A model generated the notes under the pieces. That model saw nothing but the letters and a program-made list of their open reading frames with translations, did not search any database and was not told the origin of the DNA. A program made the position numbers and the translations under genes. A stretch of 57,831 bases of DNA from Pelagibacterium luteolum (GTDB lineage: Bacteria; Pseudomonadota; Alphaproteobacteria; Rhizobiales; Devosiaceae): positions 1 to 57,831 of the forward strand of contig NZ_FNCS01000018.1 of the NCBI RefSeq assembly GCF_900100665.1, read 5' to 3'. Shown piece after piece: positions 17,725-27,311 of this stretch (its first letter is position 1; every line of letters begins with the position of its first letter).

Positions 17725-17764
17725 GGCAGGGCGTCGGGCAACTGCCCTTCGCCCTGCCTTTCTT
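17725..17764 (+). terminator. Strong terminator-like hairpin between binding-protein and permease genes
   Basis: GGCAGGGCG (17725-17733) pairs with CGCCCTGCC (17750-17758), and GGGCA/TGCCC extend the stem inside. TTTCTT follows at once, as in rho-independent terminators. Since the permease gene begins 15 bases further on, it probably acts as a partial terminator that lets the binding protein outnumber the membrane subunits. Confidence 0.75.
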
Positions 17765-17778
17765 AAGCGAGCTCCCTC

Positions 17779-18708
17779 ATGACATCAGTCAAACATGCTT
17801 TTAGGCGATCGTCTGCGATAAGCGTCCTGTTCGACGGTCCGGCGTTCCCGTTTATTATGATCCTACCTGCGCTTTTGATGCTGGGTTTTGTCATAGGGCT
17901 GCCCATGCTGGAGGCCGTTAGACTGAGCTTTGATAGCATCGCTTTGCGCCGACCCGCCGCCGCTGGAACGTACGGCGTTCACAACTATCTGCGCCTCGTT
18001 GCAGACCCCAAAGCTTACGCGGCGCTGGGGTTCTCGGCTCTCTATATGGTCGGAACCGTGATCGGGTCTGTGGGAATGGCGCTGACCGCAGCGCTGCTTA
18101 CCCGACGTGTTATATGGTTCTCTGGCCTGGCACGGGTCGCGTTCCTTTTGCCCTGGACGGTGCCTGCCGTGGTCACTGCCCTGATCTGGGGCGTCATGTA
18201 CGATGGCAATTTTGGGGTAATCAACAGGCTCCTCGACTTCGTGCCGTTCATTGACGGTCAGAATTGGCTGATCGAACGCCAGACCGCGCTTCCCGCGCTC
18301 ATCGTAGCCCAAGTATGGAACGAGTTTCCGGTCGCCTATATCTTTTTTCTCGCCGGCCTCAAAGCCATACCTGATGAACTATATGAAGCGGCACGGATCG
18401 ATCGGGCCAACGCATTCCAGCAGTTTCGACATATCACTTTACCCCATCTCCGCTTCATTATCGCGGTCATTGTCATTCTCCTCATGATCATGGGGTTTAA
18501 GTCTTTTCCCATCATATTCATCCTGACCGGTGGTGGGCCAGCAGGGGCGACCGAAACCCTCACAGTCCTGACCTACAATGCCGCTTTCCGTAGCCTTGAT
18601 TTTAGCTATGCCGCGACGTTGGGCATTTTAGCCGTCCTGGCCTCGGCAATGCTTGTGCTGGGTTATCTGCGGCTTTTGCCGCGCACCGGCCATGGAGACG
18701 TGATGTGA
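17779..18708 (+). CDS. ABC transporter permease, CUT1 type (MalF/UgpA-like)
   Basis: A 309-residue permease with six membrane helices. The EAA loop reads LYEAARIDRANAFQQFRHITLPHL and a C-terminal block GGGPAGATETLTVLTY is typical of MalF/UgpA. It is the first channel subunit of the CUT1 importer and overlaps the next gene by 4 bases (GTGA). It is separated from the binding-protein gene by the hairpin at 17725. Confidence 0.92.
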   Translation: MTSVKHAFRRSSAISVLFDGPAFPFIMILPALLMLGFVIGLPMLEAVRLSFDSIALRRPAAAGTYGVHNYLRLVADPKAYAALGFSALYMVGTVIGSVGMALTAALLTRRVIWFSGLARVAFLLPWTVPAVVTALIWGVMYDGNFGVINRLLDFVPFIDGQNWLIERQTALPALIVAQVWNEFPVAYIFFLAGLKAIPDELYEAARIDRANAFQQFRHITLPHLRFIIAVIVILLMIMGFKSFPIIFILTGGGPAGATETLTVLTYNAAFRSLDFSYAATLGILAVLASAMLVLGYLRLLPRTGHGDVM

Positions 18709-19550
18709 TCCTGGGTCGCGCTGCACCGTTTACTCCCCTGCTGATTATCACTTTGCGCACAATCGCTATCGTTGCACTCGCCATGGTTGCGCTGTTCCCA
18801 CTCTATTGGATGTTGGTGATAGCACTGACACCCACCGGGCTCGGTCGACAAGTGATGACCTTTTTTCCAACCACGCCCACGCTTGAGAACTTCGTTACCC
18901 TCTTTGCAGATCGTCCGATGGCCCGTTGGATTTGGAACTCGATTCTTGTGGCGACGCTCGCTTCGGCGATCTCTCTCGCCTTCGGCACCACGTGCGGCTA
19001 TGCGCTTAGCCGTCTGCGGTTCCGTGGAGCAAACCTATTGCTCATTGCCGTCCTGACCACCCAAATGATGCCAGCGACCAGCATTATTGTACCCCTTTAC
19101 ATGCTGTTTCGCGCATGGGGGCTGCTCGATACCATGCAAGGGATGGTCGTTGGCCATATTTCTCTCGTCGTTCCGCTCGCAATCTGGATGAGTAAAGGCT
19201 TCTTTGATTCCATTCCCACCGATCTTGAGAGTGCGGCGCGCATAGATGGCTGTACCCATGCGGGCGCCTTTTTCCATGTTGCATTGCCGCTCGCAGTTCC
19301 TGGCTTGGCAGCGATTTTCATCTACGGCTTCGTGACCAGTTGGCACGATTTCCTGTTCTCTCGAACTTTAGTCACATCTCAGGAGCTCTGGACTGCCGCC
19401 AACGGCATCGCTTCTTTCCGGGGTGAGTATTTTACGCTGCAGGAATTGCAAATGGCGGCCTCGCTCGTCTTTGCGATACCGGTTGTGGTTGTCTTTTTCG
19501 TCATGCAACGCTGGATCGTGTCCGGTGCGTTGTCTGGCTCAATCCGATAG
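18705..19550 (+). CDS. ABC transporter permease, CUT1 type (MalG/UgpE-like)
   Basis: A 281-residue permease starting with GTG, with GGAG eight bases upstream. It has six membrane helices and the EAA loop [24 protein letters not shown], followed by the [16 protein letters not shown] block typical of MalG/UgpE. It pairs with the preceding permease to make the channel. The ATPase gene starts 7 bases after its stop. Confidence 0.92.
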   Translation: MILGRAAPFTPLLIITLRTIAIVALAMVALFPLYWMLVIALTPTGLGRQVMTFFPTTPTLENFVTLFADRPMARWIWNSILVATLASAISLAFGTTCGYALSRLRFRGANLLLIAVLTTQMMPATSIIVPLYMLFRAWGLLDTMQGMVVGHISLVVPLAIWMSKGFFDSIPTDLESAARIDGCTHAGAFFHVALPLAVPGLAAIFIYGFVTSWHDFLFSRTLVTSQELWTAANGIASFRGEYFTLQELQMAASLVFAIPVVVVFFVMQRWIVSGALSGSIR

Positions 19551-19557
19551 GCTGATT

Positions 19558-20604
19558 ATGGCAAGTGTAGAGTTCAAATCCATCACGAAGCGTTATGATG
19601 CACTCGACGTTCTCAACGACGTGGACATCTCTATTTCCGACGGAGAGTTCGTGGTCTTTGTCGGGCCTTCGGGGTGCGGCAAGTCAACGCTTCTGCGCAT
19701 GCTAGCGGGTCTTGAACCCATCACCGCTGGCTCAATCTCAATCAGCTCAGAAGTGGTCAACGCTCTTCCTCCACGCGACCGCGACATCGCCATGGTCTTC
19801 CAGAACTACGCGCTCTATCCTCATATGAGCGTCGGCCACAATATCGGTTTCCCGCTTCGCATGGTTGGGACCCCGAAACCGGAAATTGAGCGCCGCGTGT
19901 CGGAGGCTGCAGAGATGCTGGGGCTTACCCCGTACCTCGCCCGGCTGCCGCGCGAGCTTTCGGGCGGTCAGCGCCAACGTGTAGCCATGGGGCGCGCCGT
20001 GGTGCGCGAGCCGTCAGTTTTTCTTTTTGATGAGCCGCTGTCGAACCTTGATGCTTCACTTCGCGTCCGCATGCGAGGTGAGATTAAGCGACTGCACCAA
20101 AGGCTCGGAACGACGATGATCTACGTCACACACGATCAAATTGAGGCGATGACGTTGGCAGACCGGATCGTGGTTTTGCGCGGCGGCAAGGTCGAGCAAA
20201 TTGGCACGCCGCTCGAGCTCTACAACTCTCCGGCCAGTCCCTTTGTTGCCCAGTTCATCGGCTCACCGGCCATGAACATTTTCGAGGGGACAATGGACGA
20301 CGAGTGTTTTGTCAGAATCACTGAGACTCGCATTGCGTTGGGCACTCGACCCTCAGGAATATCTTCGGGCGCACCATTGCTTGTCGGAATTCGTCCCCAC
20401 GATGTAGCGCTTGGTGATCCGGGCAGGGGAACGCTTTCGGGCGAACTTCAGCTAGTTGAGGAAATGGGCAATGCTCGGCTACTGACAATACAGGTAGGTG
20501 GAACCTCAGTCCAAATCGAAACCCAACACCAGATAGCTTTACTGCCCGGAGCGACCGTGCACCTCACCATGCCACCTGAAAAGTTGCATATTTTTCCCAA
20601 GTGA
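19558..20604 (+). CDS. ABC transporter ATP-binding protein, CUT1 type (UgpC/MalK-like)
   Basis: A 348-residue ATPase with Walker [10 protein letters not shown], signature [15 protein letters not shown], Walker [12 protein letters not shown] and switch His in [15 protein letters not shown], then a C-terminal OB-fold/TOBE domain ([11 protein letters not shown] to the end). It energises the CUT1 importer. The ATG at 19558 ([16 protein letters not shown]) is chosen because a longer frame from 19423 would lie in the permease gene. amaA follows 108 bases downstream on the same strand and could be read from the same transcript. Confidence 0.93.
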   Translation: MASVEFKSITKRYDALDVLNDVDISISDGEFVVFVGPSGCGKSTLLRMLAGLEPITAGSISISSEVVNALPPRDRDIAMVFQNYALYPHMSVGHNIGFPLRMVGTPKPEIERRVSEAAEMLGLTPYLARLPRELSGGQRQRVAMGRAVVREPSVFLFDEPLSNLDASLRVRMRGEIKRLHQRLGTTMIYVTHDQIEAMTLADRIVVLRGGKVEQIGTPLELYNSPASPFVAQFIGSPAMNIFEGTMDDECFVRITETRIALGTRPSGISSGAPLLVGIRPHDVALGDPGRGTLSGELQLVEEMGNARLLTIQVGGTSVQIETQHQIALLPGATVHLTMPPEKLHIFPK

Positions 20605-20712
20605 GCCGTCGGCACCCTCAGCGTCGCACCAACCTGCACAACGTCATACTCTTTCGGCGTTTGCGCGAGACGCGACGATCGTTCAATTTGGGTGTCTTGA
20701 TAGGGTGCTAAA

Positions 20713-21999
20713 ATGCTGCAGGATACCAATCACAGCAATCTCTGGCAGGCTAGTGCGCCAACGCCGCCAACAACAACTCCGCTGAGCGAATCTTGCGATG
20801 CTGACGTCGCGATCATTGGCGCGGGTTATACGGGGCTTTCTGCCGCGCTCCACCTCGCAGAATCTGGTCTGCGCCCGATCGTGCTTGAAGCACGGGGGAT
20901 CGGCAATGGCGGGTCGGGACGCAATGTCGGCTTGGTCAACGCCGGCATGTGGGTGATGCCCGAGGACCTCGTTGCCACGCTTGGCGAACGCTGGGGCATG
21001 ACGCTCATAACCGCTTTGGGAAACGGCCCCGCTGCCGTCTTCGATCTCATTGAGCGCCATGGCATTGAGTGCGAAGCTGAGCGAAATGGCACGCTGCATC
21101 TGGCGGTCGGTGCCTCGGGCTATGCTGAACTTGGCGAGCGCGAGCGCCAGTGGCAGGCCCTGGGAGCACCAGTCACTCGCCTTGCCCCCCACGCTGCCGC
21201 GCGCCTGATAGGTTCGGGCGCGTTCGCCGGAGCTCTGCTCGACCGGCGCGCTGGCACCATCCAGCCGCTGGCCTATGCACGAGGGCTTGCTCGTGCAGCC
21301 CAATCTCTAGGTGCTGCGATCCACACCGATTCTCCGGTCACCAAAGCAGCACAGGCGAATGGCAAATGGACGCTCTCGACGCCGTCAGCCACCGTCACAG
21401 CGCCTTGGGTCATCGTGGCCACCAATGCCTATAGTAGTCTCGAGCGCGACTTTCCCTTCGCCTCACAGGACGAAGAGTTGACCATGCTGCCCTTTTTCCA
21501 GATCGCGACCCAACCACTTTCAGACAATATTGCTGGCACCATTTTGCCCGAAAGACAGGGGTGTTGGGACACTCGAACCGTTATGACTTCGCTGCGTAAA
21601 GACAGGGCCGGCCGGCTGATCTTTGGTAGCGTCGGCGCGATCGACGCCTTCTCGCGCCGAACTCAGGTGGCCTTTGCCAGACGAAGTCTGGAAAGCATTT
21701 TCCCTGGGATCGATATTCCGCCTTTTGCCCACGTTTGGCACGGCCAAATCGGAATGACGGGCGACGCTTTGCCCAAATTCCATTCCTACGGACCCAAGGC
21801 GATAGGAGTAAACGGCTTCAATGGTCGTGGCATCGCGCCCGGCACCGTCTTTGGGCGCGCTATGGCTCAGATGATAGCCCATGGCGAGGAGATGATACTC
21901 CCGAACTCTCCAATTGGAAGGGCGCCTTTCGCCCGCGTTCGGACTGCGTTTTACCGAGCCGGTAGCCAGGCACTGCATTTGCTCTCTGGTCGGGTCTAA
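20713..21999 (+). CDS. amaA: FAD-dependent oxidase, L-pipecolate oxidase (AmaA)-like
   Basis: A 428-residue DAO-family flavoprotein. The N-terminal dinucleotide fold reads AIIGAGYTGLSAALHLAES, followed by NGGSGRNVGLVNAGMW, and near the C-terminus NGFNGRGIAPGTVFGR closes the FAD site. These blocks match my memory of Pseudomonas AmaA more closely than glycine or sarcosine oxidases. AmaA oxidises L-pipecolate to Delta1-piperideine-6-carboxylate, in equilibrium with 2-aminoadipate semialdehyde. The call is supported by dpkA, amaB, hglS and ydiJ nearby. A D-amino-acid (AmaD-like) or gamma-glutamylputrescine oxidase is the alternative. GGG sits about nine bases before the ATG. The 3' end overlaps the convergent lysR gene by 4 bases. 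Confidence 0.8.
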   Translation: MLQDTNHSNLWQASAPTPPTTTPLSESCDADVAIIGAGYTGLSAALHLAESGLRPIVLEARGIGNGGSGRNVGLVNAGMWVMPEDLVATLGERWGMTLITALGNGPAAVFDLIERHGIECEAERNGTLHLAVGASGYAELGERERQWQALGAPVTRLAPHAAARLIGSGAFAGALLDRRAGTIQPLAYARGLARAAQSLGAAIHTDSPVTKAAQANGKWTLSTPSATVTAPWVIVATNAYSSLERDFPFASQDEELTMLPFFQIATQPLSDNIAGTILPERQGCWDTRTVMTSLRKDRAGRLIFGSVGAIDAFSRRTQVAFARRSLESIFPGIDIPPFAHVWHGQIGMTGDALPKFHSYGPKAIGVNGFNGRGIAPGTVFGRAMAQMIAHGEEMILPNSPIGRAPFARVRTAFYRAGSQALHLLSGRV

Positions 22000-22961
22000 C
22001 GCCCTAAAGCTTGCGCCTCATCAACGATCCATTCGCGGAAATGGGCAAGAGGGCCATGCTGACCGCGGCCAGCGGGCCAGACAAGGAAATAGCGTTCAGG
22101 ACTTTCCATTGGAGCATTCAGCGCCGGAACCAAGTCGCCCCTATCAAGGTCGGCGGCGATTAAGAAAGTTGGCAGGAGTGCCAGCCCCAGTCCCGATCCC
22201 GCGGCCTGGGCAGCGGTTGCAAATTGATCAAAGAGCATGCCGCGCAGGCGTCCGACCGTGGTGCCGTGCCGACTAAACCAGCGCTCCCAATGATCGGGCC
22301 GGCTCGCGAGGTGCAAAAGGGGCAACTCGACCAGGTCGGCTGCCGATTTCACTGGATGGGTGTTGAAAAAGCTGGGAGCTCCGACGGGCAGTACCATCTC
22401 ACCCATCAACTCGACGCCCTCACTACCGGCCCAAGGCCTATCGCCGAAGTGGATGGCCGCGTCAAACGGGTCGGACTCGAAGTCAAAGGCCGTCAGACGT
22501 GTCGACAGGTTGACGGTGATTCCCTGGTGCAGTTCAAAAAAGCGAGGTAGGCGGGGTGCGAGCCAACGCGTACCAAAGGTGGGCAGAATGGCGAGATTGA
22601 GTGTTCCGCCATGGGGATTTGCGTGCAAGTTCAGCGACGCGGTGCCAATGCGCCGTAGCGCCTCCCCAATCTCACGCGCATAGGCGGCCCCAGCTTCGGA
22701 CAGTCGTACCGTCTGTTTATCGCGGACGAACAGCTGGCACCCAATCTGCTCCTCGAGCAGCCGAATCTGGCGCGAGACCGCGCTTTGTGTGATGGCGAGT
22801 TCTTGGGCAGCTATTGTAAAGCTCTGGTGGCGCGCCGCCGCTTCAAACGCAGTTAGCAAGGACATGGAAGGCAGGAAGCGACGGGGAATAGCCATGGGCT
22901 GTCGTACCGATTTGGACATTTGACGCCCTTCTATCAACATGGGGCTATCTTCGTCATCCAT
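21996..22961 (-). CDS. LysR family transcriptional regulator (GcvA-like)
   Basis: A 321-residue LysR-type regulator whose helix-turn-helix includes QSFTIAAQELAITQSAVSRQ (about residues 44-63), followed by a GcvA-type effector region (LAILPTFGTRWLAPRLPRF). GGGAG six bases before ATG 22961 supports the long start despite an 8-base overlap with the ydiJ gene upstream. It is the last gene of the run amaB-hglS-ydiJ-lysR and converges on amaA, so it is a good candidate to control lysine/pipecolate genes. Confidence 0.9.
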   Translation of the reverse strand: MDDEDSPMLIEGRQMSKSVRQPMAIPRRFLPSMSLLTAFEAAARHQSFTIAAQELAITQSAVSRQIRLLEEQIGCQLFVRDKQTVRLSEAGAAYAREIGEALRRIGTASLNLHANPHGGTLNLAILPTFGTRWLAPRLPRFFELHQGITVNLSTRLTAFDFESDPFDAAIHFGDRPWAGSEGVELMGEMVLPVGAPSFFNTHPVKSAADLVELPLLHLASRPDHWERWFSRHGTTVGRLRGMLFDQFATAAQAAGSGLGLALLPTFLIAADLDRGDLVPALNAPMESPERYFLVWPAGRGQHGPLAHFREWIVDEAQALGR

Positions 22962-25836
22962 TGCTATCTCCCTCGGGCGCGATCGCTCTGGCTAGCACCT
23001 CGATAGGGTGGGGCACGGAGCGGCTAGCAAGGCGCTTAGTCTGGCACCGGCAGGAAAATCCGGTTGCGGCGACGTTTCCTAGTGCAAGTGCCTTGGTCCA
23101 GGACAGATCGAATATGGCCTTAGACATCTCAGCATGTTCGGCCTCATGACCGAAAAGCCCACTCATGCCGCAACAGCCCACATCGCGTGGAGCCATTGTG
23201 ACGCCGAACCGGTCCATTATACGGGCCCATCGCAGGCCCGAGGCCGGATCGGCAGTCCGCTCTGTACAGTGGACCAATAAGGTATGCCTCACACTGTTTA
23301 ATGTTTTCGCTGTAACGCGCGTGTCAATCGCCTCGAGAAACCGGTCTATCGAAATGAGAAAATGGGCGCCCTCATTGCGGACCTGTATCGTCGTTGCTGG
23401 CTCGATTCCCACGATAGGAATGCCTCTTTCCGCGTATGATGCCAGCCCGGCATGGTGGCGGTTTTTGACTCGCTCATAGGCTTTGGAAAAGCCACGCACC
23501 TCAAGCCCTTTACCATTGGCCATGATATCGGCGACCAGGGGCTTAAATCCCAACACCGCCAGTACGCGCGCTGCCGCTACGATTGGTCCGGGATCAAAGC
23601 TCGCGAGAAAGCTATCTGGTACTAAGATGACACTCGCGGCGTCCGTCTGGGACCGCCGGGTCAGCCGTCCGATGCGCGCAGCCCTAAGTTGGGTATCCAA
23701 CGACCGTTCTGCCAATAACGGGATATCTAAAAGGCCAATCGCCCTTGTTGCGGCTTTGCCCAACGATGACCCCAAGAGTTTATTGGCTAGCTTGGGCGCG
23801 CGCCGCGCCAATACCAGCATAGGCTCCATGAAACGCACGCCGTAGTCGCGCAGGGGACGTCTGTGGCTTGCATAGTAGGCATCAAGAAATCGAGACTTCA
23901 TAGTCGGAATGTCGACCTTGACAGGGCACGCTGAGGCGCAAGCCCTGCAGGACAGGCATGTCTCTAGGCTTTCCTTGAGCGCAGCTTCTGTCTGCTGATT
24001 GGACTTTTGTGCCCATGCACGAAAAAGCGCCGCTCGTCCGTTGGGAGATTGGGTCTTGTCGCGGGTTGCTTTGTAAGAGGGACACATGGGCGCATCGGGA
24101 TCCCAATCGTGGCACGCGCCATTGCCATTGCAGGCAATGGCGCTGGCAAACTGCTTTTGCTGAGGCAGCGATACCGTCTCGTCAAGGGCTCCCCGAAATG
24201 GAACCTCATCGATTCTTTCGACTCGCTCGGGACTTCCTTCTGGTGTCGCTAGCTTGCCAGGATTGAGCCTGTTGCCAGGATCAAATACAGCCTTGATCCC
24301 TCTGACAACGGGATAGAGCTCGGGACCGAATATTTCCTCGAGATATTCCCCGCGCACTCCACGTCCATGCTCGCCCCAGAGCAGCCCACCATATGCCCGG
24401 GTCAGCGCGACGACCTCATCGGAGATCGTTCGGATCATCAAGCGATCTGCTGCGTCTGTCATGTCCAGCGTCGGGCGCACATGCAGGCACCCCACATCCG
24501 CGTGGCCAAACATGCCGTAATCGATGCCGTGTCGATCGAGCAGGGCGCGGAACTCAGCAACATATCCGGCCAGCGCCTCCGGCGGCACAGCGGTGTCCTC
24601 GACGAAAGGCACTGCTTTGCGCCGGCCCTCGAGTCCTCCCAAAAGCCCTACCGCCTTCGAGCGCAACGACCAGGCAGCCCGGATCGCCCCTGGCTCGGTC
24701 ACCGCTCGGATCAAGGTGGGTGCGTCGTCGCCCTCAATGTGTCGGGTCATCCAGTGCAGCTTGTTTTCAATTTCCCCGAAGGTTTCCCCGGTTACCTCCA
24801 CGAAATTAACAGCGCCCACCGTGCTCGGAAGTACTCCGAATAACGCACCTAGTTCTAACCACACCGGATCGGTCTGGGCTAGCGCTAGCACCTTATCATC
24901 GAGGATTTCGATCGCTAGGGGATCGGCTTCCACCAGCCGGGGTACATGATGCAGCGCAGCGGTGAAATCCGAATAAAAAACCGCTAGTATGCCGCTGACC
25001 GCTGGCTTGCGGGCCAAACGCAGGGTGATTTTCGAGATAAGTGCTAACGTGCCTTCCGACCCAGCAATGATTTTGCACAGATTGAGCCCACCATCTGCGC
25101 GCAGCGCCTGTTCGAGATTATAACCGGTCAGGCCCCGGTTCATCTTTGGAAACACGGCCGGGAAGTAATCTTTGGAGCCTTCCAGTGCCGCTCGTACTTT
25201 CCGGACGATCTCCCCTAGCCGATCGTCTTGCCGGCACGTTGCTTCGGTCTGAGCACGATCCATGTTGTCGATCGTGATGGCGCTGCCGTCCGCTAGCACG
25301 AGGTCGAGTGCTTCGATATAGTCCGAGGTGCGCCCGTATTGACGCGATCCCTTACCCGAGGCGTCGGTTGAGACCATGCCGCCGATGGTCGCACGCGAGG
25401 ACGTGGAGACCATCGGAGGGAAGAACCAGCCATAGGGCGCGAGGAACGCGTTTAGCTGGTCGAGCACGACGCCCGGCTCCACGCTCACGACTCCTTTTTC
25501 GGCATCGAAGTCTAGGATCGTGCGCATGTGCCGCGAGGTGTCGAGCACCACCCCGGTGGTAAGCGACTGCCCGTTGGTACCCGTGCCTCCTCCCCGTACG
25601 ACTAGCGCTGGGGTATCATTGCCGGACTGGGCTAGCGCCCGGCCAACTGCCTCGATGTCAGCCGTTGAAGTTGGAAAGAGCACCGCGCTTGGCCGGACCC
25701 GATAGATCGAATTGTCGGTCGCGAGCACTTCGCGGGCCGAAAAACTTGTCTCGATGCTGCCAGTAAAACCCTCGTCTTCTACCGCTTGGAGATATCGAGC
25801 GAGGCTGGCCTGCGTCCGCGACAAATGCGGAGTCAC
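22954..25836 (-). CDS. ydiJ: FAD-linked, iron-sulfur D-2-hydroxyglutarate dehydrogenase (YdiJ-like)
   Basis: A 960-residue fusion flavoprotein of the YdiJ type. Residues about 45-230 form a PCMH FAD domain (VVRGGGTGTNGQSL), about 270-530 the FAD-oxidase C domain, then a cysteine-rich region with CLSCRACASACP for an iron-sulfur cluster, and a C-terminal CCG domain (CCGMSGLFGHEAEHAEM). YdiJ oxidises D-2-hydroxyglutarate to 2-oxoglutarate and passes electrons to the respiratory chain. It lies 6 bases after hglS, whose product is D-2-hydroxyglutarate, so the two form consecutive steps. The start is GTG with AGGG four bases upstream. A D-lactate or glycolate oxidase role is less likely in this setting. 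Confidence 0.88.
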   Translation of the reverse strand: MTPHLSRTQASLARYLQAVEDEGFTGSIETSFSAREVLATDNSIYRVRPSAVLFPTSTADIEAVGRALAQSGNDTPALVVRGGGTGTNGQSLTTGVVLDTSRHMRTILDFDAEKGVVSVEPGVVLDQLNAFLAPYGWFFPPMVSTSSRATIGGMVSTDASGKGSRQYGRTSDYIEALDLVLADGSAITIDNMDRAQTEATCRQDDRLGEIVRKVRAALEGSKDYFPAVFPKMNRGLTGYNLEQALRADGGLNLCKIIAGSEGTLALISKITLRLARKPAVSGILAVFYSDFTAALHHVPRLVEADPLAIEILDDKVLALAQTDPVWLELGALFGVLPSTVGAVNFVEVTGETFGEIENKLHWMTRHIEGDDAPTLIRAVTEPGAIRAAWSLRSKAVGLLGGLEGRRKAVPFVEDTAVPPEALAGYVAEFRALLDRHGIDYGMFGHADVGCLHVRPTLDMTDAADRLMIRTISDEVVALTRAYGGLLWGEHGRGVRGEYLEEIFGPELYPVVRGIKAVFDPGNRLNPGKLATPEGSPERVERIDEVPFRGALDETVSLPQQKQFASAIACNGNGACHDWDPDAPMCPSYKATRDKTQSPNGRAALFRAWAQKSNQQTEAALKESLETCLSCRACASACPVKVDIPTMKSRFLDAYYASHRRPLRDYGVRFMEPMLVLARRAPKLANKLLGSSLGKAATRAIGLLDIPLLAERSLDTQLRAARIGRLTRRSQTDAASVILVPDSFLASFDPGPIVAAARVLAVLGFKPLVADIMANGKGLEVRGFSKAYERVKNRHHAGLASYAERGIPIVGIEPATTIQVRNEGAHFLISIDRFLEAIDTRVTAKTLNSVRHTLLVHCTERTADPASGLRWARIMDRFGVTMAPRDVGCCGMSGLFGHEAEHAEMSKAIFDLSWTKALALGNVAATGFSCRCQTKRLASRSVPHPIEVLARAIAPEGDSNG

Positions 25837-25842
25837 GGCGCC

Positions 25843-27240
25843 CTAGCTCGCCCGCGCGCGCGCCGACGCGACACGGGCCATCACCGCGTCGATCGAAGCG
25901 TCCTGCAGCGACTGGTAGAGCGAGAACTCGTCGCGCACGGCGACGCCCAGTGCCTCCTCAAAGACGGCTCGGTTTGAACCGGCTAGGGAGTCGCTCGCCA
26001 AATTGTCCCCAAGGTTGGACTGGAAGATGCCTGCCGCCGACACCGGCAGAAAGTCCTCGTAAACTAGCGGGTCGAAGCCTACATATCCTCTTGCCACAAG
26101 CATATCGATGTCATTCGATAGTCCATCCGGCGCCGCCTTGCCCTCTTCAGTGAGGAAGTAGTGGAAATAGGCAAATCCCTCTGCGCGCAATGCCTCGTAG
26201 TCATCAGGCAAGGGGGCAAAAACTTCCGAAAGCGCTGCCATGTAATCGGCCGCGTTTGATCCGTCAGCCTTGGGTTGGGCGAGCCCACGTGCCTTGTCCA
26301 GTAATTCGTCATATAGCTTGCGCCCTTTAGGGGTCAGCGCTACCCCACGTTGCTCAATCTCGCCAAACCGCGCCGTGTGGTGCCCTGTCACCCGCTCACC
26401 GTTTTTCCCGAGAAAAGCGATCTGCTCCTCGAGCGCTTTGAAGCTCGTCTGACGCAGAAGGATAGGACAGGCACGCGGCGGAGGACCTTCAATCACAGCC
26501 TTAGGAGTGATCCCCCGCTCAGGCATCATGCTCTGCACCTCGTCAATGTCGAGCGTGCGCGGGGTCAGGTGGTTGATGTGGGGGCCCTTAAAGCTTACTA
26601 CATCCGCGATGAGACGATGCGCGTCGTGCAACTTCTTATAAGTCGCCTCCGATACCGTAGCATCTGAATGCCAGCGGAACGTCTCAAGGGCCTCGATGAT
26701 GAACGCTTCAGCATCGGTCTCATTAAGCCCGCCTTCATCCTCGTGTTTGTCGATCAGGGCGCGCACGCCAGGAGTAAAGATGTCCCGCCTTGCAAGAATG
26801 GCTTCCGCCTCAGCCCGCAGGGCCTCGTCTTCGATCAAATCAATTCGCAAGAGGGACGTGAACACCCTAAATGGACTCTGCTTGAGCGCTTCGCCGTCGG
26901 TGGGCCGGAACGCTGTGGAATGAACCGGGATGCCTGCGACCGAAAGGTCGTAATATCCAACAGGCTCCATTCCCATCACCGCGAAGAGCTGTCGAATAGT
27001 TGCCAGCTCACCAGGCTTGCCCAGCCGGATCGCCCCGTGACGCTCCTCCGATATCCGCTCAAGATTGCCAAGCGCCTTGAGCCGGGTCTTCAGATCCGGG
27101 TCACGTGCCAATACGCTATCGTTCACGTCGCGGACTAACTCCATTAGGTTCCCATAAAGTGGAACTTCCAGGCGGTACATTTCTGACATGGCGCGGCAGA
27201 AGCGTCCCCGGATTTCATGGGAAGACAGATGATTAGCCAT
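25843..27240 (-). CDS. hglS: 2-oxoadipate dioxygenase/decarboxylase (HglS/YdcJ, DUF1338)
   Basis: A 465-residue protein of the DUF1338/VOC-like family represented by HglS. HglS uses Fe(II) and oxygen to turn 2-oxoadipate into D-2-hydroxyglutarate with loss of CO2. Likely metal ligands are the histidines in GIPVHSTAFRP and GPHINHLTPRTLD. The length equals the usual family size. GGAGA six bases upstream supports the ATG. It precedes ydiJ by 6 bases and follows amaB by 71, giving the order of steps in the lysine route from aminoadipate to 2-oxoglutarate. Confidence 0.9.
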   Translation of the reverse strand: MANHLSSHEIRGRFCRAMSEMYRLEVPLYGNLMELVRDVNDSVLARDPDLKTRLKALGNLERISEERHGAIRLGKPGELATIRQLFAVMGMEPVGYYDLSVAGIPVHSTAFRPTDGEALKQSPFRVFTSLLRIDLIEDEALRAEAEAILARRDIFTPGVRALIDKHEDEGGLNETDAEAFIIEALETFRWHSDATVSEATYKKLHDAHRLIADVVSFKGPHINHLTPRTLDIDEVQSMMPERGITPKAVIEGPPPRACPILLRQTSFKALEEQIAFLGKNGERVTGHHTARFGEIEQRGVALTPKGRKLYDELLDKARGLAQPKADGSNAADYMAALSEVFAPLPDDYEALRAEGFAYFHYFLTEEGKAAPDGLSNDIDMLVARGYVGFDPLVYEDFLPVSAAGIFQSNLGDNLASDSLAGSNRAVFEEALGVAVRDEFSLYQSLQDASIDAVMARVASARARAS

Positions 27241-27311
27241 TCGATCTCTCCTTGAGAGGCTCGCTCAATAACCGGAATAAATCACCGCGGCGCACCGAAG
27301 TGACAGTCGTT

